From positions 1-32,423 of the forward strand of contig JAJRZB010000202.1 in the NCBI GenBank assembly GCA_024275455.1: a stretch of 32,423 bases of DNA, given 5' to 3'. Below, one piece after another: positions 16,260 to 25,521 of the stretch; positions within the stretch are counted from its first letter, which is position 1, and each line of letters opens with the position of its first letter. Under the pieces are notes generated by a model that was not told the origin of the DNA, made no database searches, and was given only the letters and a program-made list of their open reading frames with translations. Position numbers and translations under genes: made by a program. The DNA comes from Bacteroidota bacterium. GTDB taxonomy: Bacteria; Bacteroidota; Ignavibacteria; Ignavibacteriales; Melioribacteraceae.

Positions 16260-18207
16260 AAAATAATTTTGGATGATATATTTTCTTTAATCGAGATATA
16301 TAAGCATTTTCTAATTCACTGCTCTCTATATCTTGATAAGCACTGGTTACTTCAGCTCTTGCTTCTTCAAATGTTTTTAGTCTCGCCGGTTCTTTTTTAA
16401 TTAACTTAACAATACTCCAACCGTTTTCATTTTTCATTACTTCCGAATAATCACCGGCATTTTCTAATTCAAATGCTGCTTTAGCAATAACAGAATACCC
16501 AACTTTATTTAGTTTACTTTTAAAATTCTTTAGTACCGATCTTCTTCTTTCACTATATTTGGTAGCAATCGAATCAAAATCAGCTCCATTTTGTAACATT
16601 GTATAATAACTATTAATTAACGAATCACTCTTTGAAAATATTTCATTAAATTGAACTCTATCCGGCAATTTATAATTATCTTTAGTTTTTTCATAAAGAG
16701 CATAAATTGCAGCAGAATCCAATTTCATTTTATTCCAAACTTCTTTTTCCTGAAGTTTAAAAATATAAATTACGTTTTTATACTCATTCATTAATTTTGC
16801 AAATTCCGGATCAGTGTTAATTAATGATCCAGCTTTAGCTTCCAAAATCTTTTCTTCTTTATATTTTTTAAGTAAATTCTTTAGAACTTTTTCTGTTAGA
16901 ACTTTTCCTTTACTATTCACATCATTTATACCGTAAGTTATTAAGCTATCAAGTGTATATTTTACATTGCCAATAGTAAACAGTGTAGTACTGCCTTGTG
17001 TCTTATTTAACTCACTCTCAAAATATTGTTCTCGCAATATTGTTGAATCTAAAGCAGTAGTTAATCCTTTTAAGTTCTCATCGTGCATTACTAAATTTAT
17101 ATCATTCGAATACTTTTCAATTAGTTTTTCATAATCTCGTTTTTTTCTGGTTTTTTCATAAAGATCTCGGAGAGTTTTTCTTTCTTTATCAAAAGATGGG
17201 TATTCTTTTTTATCTGTAAGTTTGATAATATGAAATCCAAATTTTGTTTCTACAATATCTGAAATTTCTCCTACTTTAAGATTAAACACAGCTTCATCAA
17301 AAGGCTGAACCATTTGTCTTCTTGAAAAATATCCCAAATCCCCCTTTTTATTTTTTGAACCAGGATCTTCAGAATATTCGGTAGCAAGCTTACCAAAATC
17401 TTCTCCGGCTTTGGCTTTTTCTAAAACTTCTTTCGCTAATTCCAGTCTTGATTTTTCATCAGCTTTTCCTTCCGCATTTTCTCTTCGTATTAAAATATGA
17501 CTTGCTCTAACTTGCGGAATTCTTTTTCTTCTATCTGTAACCTTAATAATATGGTAACCATACTTTGTTTTTAGAGGAGTTGGATTAACACTTCCAACCG
17601 GAGTTTCATAAGCCAAATCTTCAAATGAAGGGATTATCGATCCTGCAGTAATATAGTAAATATCTCCGCCTTTATCTTTAGAAAACCTGTCATCCGAATA
17701 CTTTCGAACTTCGTCCTCAAACTTAGCACCATTTTGCACTCTTTTAATAATATCCAAAGCTTTTTGTTTAGCCTCTTCGTCAGTTAGTGTATCGGTTCTA
17801 ATTAATAAATGACTAACTCTTAGTTCTTCACTTCGTTTATCGTATAGATCTCTTACGCCTTTTTCATAAAGTTCTTTTTCTAACAAATATGAACTACCAA
17901 TTGTTTTTTCGTAACCTTTAATTTCATTTATTGTACTTGGATCTTTATCAAGCCCTCTAACTTTAGCATCTCTCAATTTCATTTTAAAGTTTACATAAAG
18001 GTCCAAAAATTTCTCTAAATCTTTTAAAGAATCTTTTTTTGCTTTTTCTAAACTACCAACATTTTTAGCGTAGGCATTTTCAAAATCATTCATTGTGATT
18101 TCATAATTTCCGTACTCCGCAACAATAATTTCAGATTGTTTTGGTGAACACGATATAATTAAAATTGAAAGCAATAAAATTAAACCATATATAAACTTTC
18201 TCTGCAT
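16228..18207 (-). CDS. Two-parvulin PpiC-type lipoprotein (peptidyl-prolyl isomerase)
   Basis: A 659-residue protein with a lipoprotein signal ending at Cys20 (LLSILIISC). Parvulin domain 1 is at about 128-225 (LRVSHLLIRTDTLTDEEA, GGDIYYITAG, YGYHIIKVTDRR) and parvulin 2 at about 233-332 (VRASHILIRRENAEG, KGDLGYFSRRQM, FGFHIIKLTDKKE). The C-terminal third is helical with a third, degenerate PPIase-like stretch (VQFNEIFSKSDS, NENGWSIVKLIKKEP). AGGAGG precedes the ATG. It is probably tethered in the envelope as a PrsA/PpiD-like foldase and leads the operon of three PPIase-type genes, MoxR and M23. Confidence 0.9.
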   Translation of the reverse strand: MQRKFIYGLILLLSILIISCSPKQSEIIVAEYGNYEITMNDFENAYAKNVGSLEKAKKDSLKDLEKFLDLYVNFKMKLRDAKVRGLDKDPSTINEIKGYEKTIGSSYLLEKELYEKGVRDLYDKRSEELRVSHLLIRTDTLTDEEAKQKALDIIKRVQNGAKFEDEVRKYSDDRFSKDKGGDIYYITAGSIIPSFEDLAYETPVGSVNPTPLKTKYGYHIIKVTDRRKRIPQVRASHILIRRENAEGKADEKSRLELAKEVLEKAKAGEDFGKLATEYSEDPGSKNKKGDLGYFSRRQMVQPFDEAVFNLKVGEISDIVETKFGFHIIKLTDKKEYPSFDKERKTLRDLYEKTRKKRDYEKLIEKYSNDINLVMHDENLKGLTTALDSTILREQYFESELNKTQGSTTLFTIGNVKYTLDSLITYGINDVNSKGKVLTEKVLKNLLKKYKEEKILEAKAGSLINTDPEFAKLMNEYKNVIYIFKLQEKEVWNKMKLDSAAIYALYEKTKDNYKLPDRVQFNEIFSKSDSLINSYYTMLQNGADFDSIATKYSERRRSVLKNFKSKLNKVGYSVIAKAAFELENAGDYSEVMKNENGWSIVKLIKKEPARLKTFEEARAEVTSAYQDIESSELENAYISRLKKIYHPKLFYEELDKAYKN

Positions 18208-18298
18208 TAAAATCCTCCTAATTATTTTTATTTTAGCCTTAAATTTTAGGTATTGATTATGTTAAAATCAAGGTAAAGTGAAATTATACTAACACTAT

Positions 18299-19249
18299 TT
18301 ATTTTTTATTATTATTTTGAAAATTCAACGAATTCCTTTCCCAAAAAACACCATCGCTTAAACCTTGTATTGTCGAATTATCAATAGCTTTTTCCAATCT
18401 TTTAAGTGCAATTGCTGCAAATTTTAAGTCAAGTTCAACACCAACAAATTTTCGGTTTAGTTTTTTAGCAACAACAGCTGTTGTACCTGATCCTAAAAAC
18501 GGATCGAAAACGACATCTCCTTTATTACTGCTTGCCAAAATTAATTTTGCCAATAATTTTTCAGGCTTTTGTGTCGGATGTTCTGTATTTTCCGGCATCG
18601 ACCAAAACGGTACTGTTATATCAGTCCATATATTTGACGGATGTGTTAATCTGAATGCACCATTTGATTTTTCTTCCCAATCTTTCGGTACTCCGTTATC
18701 TTTATAAGGTGCTAAAACTTTTCTTTTTAGTTTTACAGATTCTACATTAAAAACATAGTCTTTAGAAACCGTAGCAAACCAAATATCTTCGGATGAATTT
18801 TTCCAATTAGTTTTTGCTCCCCTGCCTTTTTCTCTTTCCCAAGTAATTCTGTTTCTAACAATAAAATATTTACTTAACACCGGAAATATTGAACCTGAAG
18901 ACAACCAATCACCGCAAAAATATATTGATGCAGTAGGCTTTAATAATCCGACCAAGTTTTGCATAAGGTTATCAACCCAAATTGTATATTCATCAACCGA
19001 CCGTTTTGCAAATTTATTACTATTAAAAGTTTTGTTCATATTGTATGGCGGATCAACAAACAGTAAATCAACAAAACCATTTGGTAAATATTCTAATGCT
19101 TTAAAAATATCTTGGTGTATAATTTTATTAACTATAACCAGAGCTGTTACATTTTCCTTAAGTTTAAGTAACTCAGATGAATACTTATTAATTTCAGATT
19201 CAGTTATTGTTAAAGTTCTATTATTTTTTGTTTTCGAAGAATTACTCAT
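18299..19249 (-). CDS. Orphan beta-class DNA methyltransferase
   Basis: A 316-residue N6-adenine or N4-cytosine methyltransferase. Motif IV DPPY (66-69) precedes motif X (HPTQKPEKLLAKLI) and motif I (DPFLGSGTT, from about 249), the circular order of the beta class that includes HinfI, CcrM and RsrI. DPPY favours N6-adenine. The middle (NRITWEREKGRGAKTNWKNS) is likely part of the target-recognition area. No restriction endonuclase, specificity subunit or Vsr gene adjoins it. It starts 2 bases after the metG stop, so it depends on the metG transcript. The target sequence cannot be deduced. Confidence 0.9.
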   Translation of the reverse strand: MSNSSKTKNNRTLTITESEINKYSSELLKLKENVTALVIVNKIIHQDIFKALEYLPNGFVDLLFVDPPYNMNKTFNSNKFAKRSVDEYTIWVDNLMQNLVGLLKPTASIYFCGDWLSSGSIFPVLSKYFIVRNRITWEREKGRGAKTNWKNSSEDIWFATVSKDYVFNVESVKLKRKVLAPYKDNGVPKDWEEKSNGAFRLTHPSNIWTDITVPFWSMPENTEHPTQKPEKLLAKLILASSNKGDVVFDPFLGSGTTAVVAKKLNRKFVGVELDLKFAAIALKRLEKAIDNSTIQGLSDGVFWERNSLNFQNNNKK

Positions 19250-19251
19250 AA

Positions 19252-21297
19252 TTATCTAACTTCAGTACCATCATTAACTAATTCATCAACTTCCAAAACT
19301 TTTAGTTTTCCATTTTTATCTTCAACAGCAAGTAGCATCCCTTCGGATAATTCCCCAAAAAGTTTTGCAGGTTTAAGATTACTTACAATAACAACTTTTT
19401 TATTGATTAAATCTTCAGGGCTATAATGTTGTGCAATACCGGCTATTACTTGCCTTTTAGAGTTACCGAGTTTTAATTTTAATTTTAGTAATTTTTTGCT
19501 TTTCTTGATATTTTCAGCATGTACAATTTTGGCAATTTTCAACTTAACTTTTGAAAATTCTTCAAAAGTAATTTCTTCATCTTTATTTTCTTCAACTTCA
19601 GAGGGAAGTTTGTCAATTTGTTTTTGAATAATTTCATCTTCAATTTTCGTAAAGATAATTTCAGTTTTATTTAACTTATGTCCAACTTCCAGATTACTTT
19701 TTCCGCTATTTAACCATTCGGTTGGTTTAGCATTTAAGCTGGTAAACAATTTCTCAGAACTGGTTGGAATAACAGGGTAAAATACTTCTGCTAAAGTATA
19801 AATTGTTTGAAGACAAATATTTACAGTAGTTGCACAAACTTCTTTATTGCTTTTTACCGTTTTCGATGGTTCAGAATCATTAAAATATTTATTTGCATTG
19901 CGTGCTAAATTCATCATTTCGAGAACAGCATCTTTAATTTTATATTTTTCAATTAATTTTGATATTTTTAATGGATACTCTTCAATGGTTTTTAGCATTT
20001 CGGTATCCATATCTGTTAAAGTACCTCTCGGAGGCACTTTATTTTCAAAATGTTTTTGAGTGAATATAAATGTTCGATTAATAAAATTTCCTAATATATC
20101 TGCAAGTTCATTATTATTTTTTGCTTGAAATTCTTTCCAATAAAAATCAGTATCCTTGTTTTCAGGTAAATTGCTTGCCAATGTATATCTTAAGGGATCG
20201 GTAGGAAATAGATTTAGAAATTCATCAACATCAATACCCCAACCTCTTGATTTAGAAAATTTCTTACCTTCAAAATTTAGAAACTCATTAGCAGGTACAT
20301 TTTGCGGATAAACATATTTATCGTCATTATTATCATTACAAGCCTTTAACATTGCAGGAAAAATAATTGTATGGAAAACAATATTATCTTTACCGATAAA
20401 AGCAATATACTTTGTATCTTGGTTTTGCCAATATTCTTTCCATAAATCCGGTTTATTTAATTTCTCAGATAACTCTTTAGTTGCCGAGATATAACCGAGA
20501 ACCGCTTCGAACCAAACATAAATAACCTTACCTTTAGAGTTTTCTAATGGTACTTCTACACCCCAATCTAAATCCCGAGTTACCGCTCTATCTTTCAATC
20601 CGTCTTTAAACCAACCCTTGCAATATTGAATTACATTTTCTTTCCAGCCGTGTTTTTCATTCATTTCTTTAATATAGGATTCAAGAAACTCTTGATAATT
20701 TCCAAGCGGGAAATACCAGTGGGAAGTTTCTTTTAACTCAGGTGTACCGCCGCTAATTTTACTTTTAGGATTTATAAGTTCATTCGGTTCGTATAGTGAG
20801 CCACAATTTTCACATTCATCAGAACGGGCTTCTTCAAATCCACATTTAGGGCATGTGCCTTCAACATAACGATCAGGCAAAAACATTTGAGCTTTATTAT
20901 CGTAAAATTGAAGTGTCTTTTTTTCAATCAGTAATTTGTTATCATAATAATTTTTAAAAAATTCTTGTGCATTTTTATGATGAATTGGTAAACTCGTTCT
21001 TGAGTAAATATCAAAGCTCATCCCGAATTTTTCGAAAGCTGATTTATTCTGCTCATGATATCTGTCAATTATTACATTTGGTTTCACATTTTCTTTATCA
21101 GCAGAAATTGTTATTGGAACACCGTGTTCATCCGAACCACAAATATAGATTATATCATCACCGTTTAGTCTTTTGTACCTTACATAAATATCTGCGGGCA
21201 AATAAGCACCGCTTAAATGACCTAGATGTATAGGACCATTTGCATACGGTAGTGCAGAAGTAACTAATACTCTTTCTTTTTTCAACTTTTCCCTCAT
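19252..21297 (-). CDS. metG: Methionyl-tRNA synthetase
   Basis: A 681-residue class I enzyme that charges tRNA-Met. The HIGH motif appears as HLGH (24-27) and KMSKS as KFSKS (346-350). The zinc knuckle has two CxxC pairs (CPKC at 149-152 and CENC at 162-165), giving the long, zinc-containing form. From about residue 575 to the end a tRNA-binding EMAP-II/Arc1p-like domain is present (FSKVKLKIAKIVHAENIKKS, AGIAQHYSPE, LKPAKLFGELSEGMLLA). The length is that expected for the dimeric form. A DNA methyltransferase gene follows 2 bases after the stop. Confidence 0.97.
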   Translation of the reverse strand: MREKLKKERVLVTSALPYANGPIHLGHLSGAYLPADIYVRYKRLNGDDIIYICGSDEHGVPITISADKENVKPNVIIDRYHEQNKSAFEKFGMSFDIYSRTSLPIHHKNAQEFFKNYYDNKLLIEKKTLQFYDNKAQMFLPDRYVEGTCPKCGFEEARSDECENCGSLYEPNELINPKSKISGGTPELKETSHWYFPLGNYQEFLESYIKEMNEKHGWKENVIQYCKGWFKDGLKDRAVTRDLDWGVEVPLENSKGKVIYVWFEAVLGYISATKELSEKLNKPDLWKEYWQNQDTKYIAFIGKDNIVFHTIIFPAMLKACNDNNDDKYVYPQNVPANEFLNFEGKKFSKSRGWGIDVDEFLNLFPTDPLRYTLASNLPENKDTDFYWKEFQAKNNNELADILGNFINRTFIFTQKHFENKVPPRGTLTDMDTEMLKTIEEYPLKISKLIEKYKIKDAVLEMMNLARNANKYFNDSEPSKTVKSNKEVCATTVNICLQTIYTLAEVFYPVIPTSSEKLFTSLNAKPTEWLNSGKSNLEVGHKLNKTEIIFTKIEDEIIQKQIDKLPSEVEENKDEEITFEEFSKVKLKIAKIVHAENIKKSKKLLKLKLKLGNSKRQVIAGIAQHYSPEDLINKKVVIVSNLKPAKLFGELSEGMLLAVEDKNGKLKVLEVDELVNDGTEVR

Positions 21298-21387
21298 TTT
21301 TACAAAACTAATTTGTAAATATACAAATTTAAATCTGCATGATTTTATAATTATTTTTTACGAAATTGATTTATCAAAGAAGAAAGA

Positions 21388-21418
21388 GGTTGGAATAAAA
21401 ATAATTTTTATACCAACC
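21388..21418 (-). terminator. Terminator after the acyl-CoA synthetase gene
   Basis: On the minus strand GGTTGGTATAAAAA and TTTTTATTCCAACC form a 14-bp stem with one mismatch, followed by TCTTTCTTCTTT. It lies about 20 bases past the stop at 21439 and before metG. Confidence 0.65.
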
Positions 21419-21438
21419 CCTAAATTTATGTGAAGAGA

Positions 21439-23259
21439 TTATTGTTGAATACTTTGATACATATCCTCAATTAGATCTTGATATCTTTCTTCTATAACTT
21501 TACGTTTTAATTTTAGTGAAGGGGTCATCTCACCGCTTTCAATTGAGAATGGTTTGCTAAGCAAAGTAAATTTTCTAACTCTCTCATAATTAGCAAGTTG
21601 TTTTTGAAAACTGGCGAAATCTTTTTCTATTAATTCTTCAATTTGCTTTAATTTTATCAAATCCTCATCTGATTTATAAGCAATTCTATGAGCATCAGCA
21701 TATTCTTTAAGTGCTTCAAAATCTGGAACAACTAAGGCGGTAATGAACATTCGTTTATCACCTATTATAATAAACTGATCGATGTATTTACTTCCTAAAA
21801 ATAGATTTTCAATTGGCGTTGGAGCTACATATTTACCACCAGAAGTTTTGAACAGGCTTTTCTTTCTATCTGTAATTAACAAAAACCCTTCAGCATCAAA
21901 AACACCAATATCACCGGTATGCAACCAACCATCTTTATCAATCATTTCAGCTGTTTCTTTTTTCTTTTTAAAATACCCTTGCATAATATTCGGACCGTGG
22001 GCAAGTATCTCTCCGTCTTTAGCAATTTTAACTTCAACACCTGGAATCGGTTTACCTACACTACCGAATTTATAATCGTTAGGACGATTAACAGCAATAA
22101 CAGGAGATGATTCAGTTAATCCATAACCTTCCAAAATCAAAATTCCAACTGCTTCAAAAAATACACCTAATTCTCTAGCCAAGGCTGCTCCACCGGAAAT
22201 AAAGAAACGCAAATTACCCCCGGTAGCTTCCCGTAATTTGGCAAAAACTAATTTATCAGCAAGTTTTCTTTTCACACCTAAGGCAACAGGAACTGATTCT
22301 CCATTTCTTTTACGTTCCGCATAATCTTGACCTACATTAATTGCCCAATTAAATATTTTCTGTTTCTTCTCGGGACTTTGATCAACTTTCCGCCTGATCT
22401 TGCTGTAAATTCTTTCAAATAAACGAGGAACACCGGTCATTACAGTAGGTTTAATTTCCCCCATATTAGTAGCAATTTTTTCAATTCCTTCTGCAAAAGC
22501 AACTGTTGAACCACACATAAGCGGTAAGTAATATCCAGCCATTCTTTCAAAAATATGACTTAAAGGAAGGAATGATAAAAATAAATCTTTATCACTAACA
22601 TGTACAACTTCTAAAGCTGCTTTAACGTTTGATAAAATATTTTTATGAGTAAGCATTACCCCTTTAGGTTCACCCGTTGTACCGGAAGTATAAATAATAG
22701 TACAAAGATCATCTTCTTTTGCCAATTCAATATTAGTTTGAAGGTGTGAAGGATTATCCTGTTTAAAAAGTTTTCCCTTTTCGGTAACTTGGTCAAAAGA
22801 ATAAACTCCCTTTTCCACTTCACCTTCAATATTATTCATTGAAATTATAAACTGTAAATTTCTGCATTTAGATCTAATTTTTAGAATTTTATTCAACTGA
22901 AATTTTGTAGAAACAATAATTCCTATTGACTCGGAATTATTTAACATGTATTCAATGCTATCGGCAGTAGAAATTGGATAAAGAGGTACATCAACAGCTC
23001 CTAAACTTAAAATTGCTAAATCACTGTAGTACCAATGTGGTCTGTTTTCTGAAATTATAGCAATCTTATCTCCCCTTTTAACACCTAAGGATGCTAAACC
23101 AAGAGCAAAATTTTCTGTTATATCCCTAACTTCCTGAAAACTAATATCTGTAAATTTTCCATCAACTTTGTGTTTTAAATATGTTTTGCTTGAACCAAGC
23201 TTTTTGGTTACTATATCAAACATTTCAGGTATGGTTTTAAAATTTTGAATTGGTGGCAT
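21439..23259 (-). CDS. Long-chain fatty acid-CoA ligase
   Basis: A 606-residue adenylate-forming enzyme. The AMP-binding P-loop is YTSGTTGEPKGVML (190-203), followed by FLPLSHIFERM, GYGLTESSPV and the hinge/acyl region GWLHTGDIG with DRKKSLFKTSGGKYVAPTPIE. The last block, with the length, fits bacterial long-chain acyl-CoA synthetases (FadD15/ACSBG-like). It activates free fatty acids to acyl-CoA at the membrane for lipid synthesis or degradation. AAGGAG precedes the ATG. It appears to be a single-gene unit; chain-length preference is unknown. Confidence 0.93.
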   Translation of the reverse strand: MPPIQNFKTIPEMFDIVTKKLGSSKTYLKHKVDGKFTDISFQEVRDITENFALGLASLGVKRGDKIAIISENRPHWYYSDLAILSLGAVDVPLYPISTADSIEYMLNNSESIGIIVSTKFQLNKILKIRSKCRNLQFIISMNNIEGEVEKGVYSFDQVTEKGKLFKQDNPSHLQTNIELAKEDDLCTIIYTSGTTGEPKGVMLTHKNILSNVKAALEVVHVSDKDLFLSFLPLSHIFERMAGYYLPLMCGSTVAFAEGIEKIATNMGEIKPTVMTGVPRLFERIYSKIRRKVDQSPEKKQKIFNWAINVGQDYAERKRNGESVPVALGVKRKLADKLVFAKLREATGGNLRFFISGGAALARELGVFFEAVGILILEGYGLTESSPVIAVNRPNDYKFGSVGKPIPGVEVKIAKDGEILAHGPNIMQGYFKKKKETAEMIDKDGWLHTGDIGVFDAEGFLLITDRKKSLFKTSGGKYVAPTPIENLFLGSKYIDQFIIIGDKRMFITALVVPDFEALKEYADAHRIAYKSDEDLIKLKQIEELIEKDFASFQKQLANYERVRKFTLLSKPFSIESGEMTPSLKLKRKVIEERYQDLIEDMYQSIQQ

Positions 23260-23452
23260 TTTTTTCTCCTTGAAAATTCATATAAAAATAACTCAGAAAT
23301 ATCAAAAATGCAACATTCTTAAAATGATATTATTTGTTGTTTTTTAATATCAAATTCTAATTTTGCAATAGAAAGAAGAGAATCTTTTTTTTCGAACTCT
23401 TTGGATATTTTAATAAATTATTTATTCAGAACTTTTTAATGCAAAATTTTAG

Positions 23453-24568
23453 TTAGACCTTTATAAAAATCTTTTTCGCATACAATATCCACATCAATCC
23501 TAACCAAATTATTACATAAGTTAATGCCCATAACAAGGATGCATTAATGGGAGTAAGCCATGAAAGAAATAAACTTGAGAATAAGTATTGCTTAATAGTA
23601 ATTTTATTACCGGTTGAATCAACAATTTCAATCAAATAAAGTAATCGCCCGACTATGCCTGATAAAAAGAATACAGTTATTGCATTCATTCCATAAACTT
23701 GAAAAGGTTTTATCCACCAAGTAATTTTTTTAATATCAATAAACCAAATACAAATAGCTAAAAAATTAAGTGCCAATCCGCCGGTATACAGAACATAAGA
23801 GCTTGTCCAAATATTTTTACTCATCGGAAACCAGCCATCCCAAACATAACCGGCAAACATTAATAGACTTGAAAATACAAATAGCCAGATTGTTTTTTCT
23901 GTTTTATTTTTATTACTTTGCAGCCAATGTCCGGTAATTATCCCAATTAAAGTAGTAGATATAGCTGGTATTGTACTTAAAATTCCTTCAGGATCCCAAA
24001 CCTTAGTAACTTTCCATAGATGTCCGCTGAGTAGAAGATGATCAAACCAGGCAGCCAGATTTGTTGTTGTTTCCAAATTTGCATATCCAACACCCGGAAC
24101 AGGAATCAATGTCATTAACCCCCAATAAACTACAAGTAAAATCCATGTTAGATGAATAATAGATTTAATATTAACTTTTAGGAACAGTATTGAAGAAATT
24201 AAGTAAACAACAGCTATTCTTTGAAGAACTCCCGGTATTCTAATTGTTGTTAAATCATAATTTGGAAAACCACTTAATATTAAACCTAGTAAAAAAAGAA
24301 TTATACTCCTTCTGAAAATATTCAATATTAACTTTGTTTGATTATCGCTTCTTGCTTTTCTTTTAGAAAGTGAAAGCGTAATAGCAACTCCCACAATAAA
24401 AAGAAAAAACGGAAAGATTAAATCAGTGGGTGTACAGCCAAACCATTCTGCATGTAATAAAGGAGGATAAACACTTCCCCACGTACCGGGATTATTTACC
24501 AATATCATTCCGGCAATTGTAATACCTCTAAAAACATCTAATGATACCAGCCTTTCAGATTTTGCCAT
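23453..24568 (-). CDS. Multi-pass acyltransferase, HGSNAT/NagX-like (DUF5009)
   Basis: A 371-residue membrane protein with about ten hydrophobic helices. The N-terminus SLDVFRGITIAGMILVNNPG, then HAEWFGCTPTDLIFPFFLF, is the signature of the heparan-alpha-glucosaminide N-acetyltransferase-like family (NagX/DUF5009). Family members move acetyl groups across the membrane onto amino sugars; the substrate here is unknown. No glycan-degradation genes adjoin it in the window. The ATG at 24568 is the first in frame and begins the conserved N-terminus, so it is likely correct. Confidence 0.88.
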   Translation of the reverse strand: MAKSERLVSLDVFRGITIAGMILVNNPGTWGSVYPPLLHAEWFGCTPTDLIFPFFLFIVGVAITLSLSKRKARSDNQTKLILNIFRRSIILFLLGLILSGFPNYDLTTIRIPGVLQRIAVVYLISSILFLKVNIKSIIHLTWILLVVYWGLMTLIPVPGVGYANLETTTNLAAWFDHLLLSGHLWKVTKVWDPEGILSTIPAISTTLIGIITGHWLQSNKNKTEKTIWLFVFSSLLMFAGYVWDGWFPMSKNIWTSSYVLYTGGLALNFLAICIWFIDIKKITWWIKPFQVYGMNAITVFFLSGIVGRLLYLIEIVDSTGNKITIKQYLFSSLFLSWLTPINASLLWALTYVIIWLGLMWILYAKKIFIKV

Positions 24569-24719
24569 TTAATTCACACAAATTATTAGAATTTTTAAAA
24601 ATACTAATTAGTCTGAATAAATGTTGATTTGGAGCACTAATAGTTGATTAACGGAATTTTTATCTATTTCTTTGTTATCTTGAATATTAATTATTTTAAT
24701 AAAACATAAAAAGTAGAAT

Positions 24720-25334
24720 ATGAATTTTGTTAGAAAAATGTATGACTGGGTTTTACACTGGGCTGAAACTCCGTACGGTCCTTTAGCCCTATTTATACTT
24801 GCCTTTGCGGAATCTTCATTTTTTCCTATTCCACCGGATGCTTTGTTAATTGCACTTGCTTTGGGTGTAAGAAAAAAATCATTTAAGTTTGCAGCAATTT
24901 GTACAATCGCTTCAGTACTAGGAGCTTTATTTGGTGATGCAATTGGTCATTTTATTTGGTGGGAAAATGTCAATCAATTTTCCGAAGTTGCAAACTTCTT
25001 TTTTGCAAATATTCCGGGATTTACCCATGAATTATTTGACAAGGTTAAAGGTTTGTATGATGAATGGAATTTTTGGATTATTTTTACAGCCGGATTTACA
25101 CCAATACCCTATAAAGTGTTTACAATTACCGGTGGTGCATTTAACATAAATCTTGTATTATTTATTCTTGCTTCGGTTATTGGAAGAGCCGGCAGATTTT
25201 TCTTAGTAGCATTCTTAATTTGGAAGTTTGGCGAACAAATTAAAGGATTTATTGATAAATATTTTAATTGGTTGGCAATAGGATTTACAGTTTTATTAGT
25301 TGGCGGTTTTGTTGGAATTAAGTATTTGTTTTAA
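24720..25334 (+). CDS. YqaA/DedA-like (SNARE-associated) membrane protein
   Basis: A 204-residue membrane protein with about four to five hydrophobic segments. AFAESSFFPIPPDALLIALAL (about 29-49) and FTAGFTPIPYKVFTITGGAF (about 121-140) match the paired E/F-x-P-x-P re-entrant motifs of the DedA/VTT superfamily, in the short YqaA subgroup. DedA-superfamily proteins are linked to lipid-carrier or phospholipid flipping; this subgroup is poorly characterised. It is the only plus-strand gene in this part of the window, divergent from the acyltransferase and ending at a strong terminator. Confidence 0.88.
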   Translation: MNFVRKMYDWVLHWAETPYGPLALFILAFAESSFFPIPPDALLIALALGVRKKSFKFAAICTIASVLGALFGDAIGHFIWWENVNQFSEVANFFFANIPGFTHELFDKVKGLYDEWNFWIIFTAGFTPIPYKVFTITGGAFNINLVLFILASVIGRAGRFFLVAFLIWKFGEQIKGFIDKYFNWLAIGFTVLLVGGFVGIKYLF

Positions 25335-25399
25335 TACAAGATAATACATATAAGAAGTATTTAATAGTAATTGCTGAAGGTATGGCTAATAACTTTGGC

Positions 25400-25437
25400 A
25401 AATAAAGCTCAAATATTCATCTATTTGAGCTTTATTT
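25400..25437. terminator. Bidirectional terminator between yqaA-like gene and tkt
   Basis: AAATAAAGCTCAAATA and TATTTGAGCTTTATTT form a perfect 16-bp stem with a 6-base loop. It is followed by TTTTAATT on the plus strand and sits between convergent stops at 25334 and 25522. Confidence 0.85.
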
Positions 25438-25521
25438 TAATTGTCAATGAGCTGCAAAATCTTAATTCATTTGACATATAGTAATAACTTTATGGAATTT
25501 TAAATTATTCCGACAGAATTT

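Noticed and set aside
23325-23352. Small hairpin GATATTA...TAATATC before the acyl-CoA synthetase gene
   Set aside because: The stem is only 7-8 A/T pairs with a large loop and a weak T-run; it is expected by chance in sequence this AT-rich.
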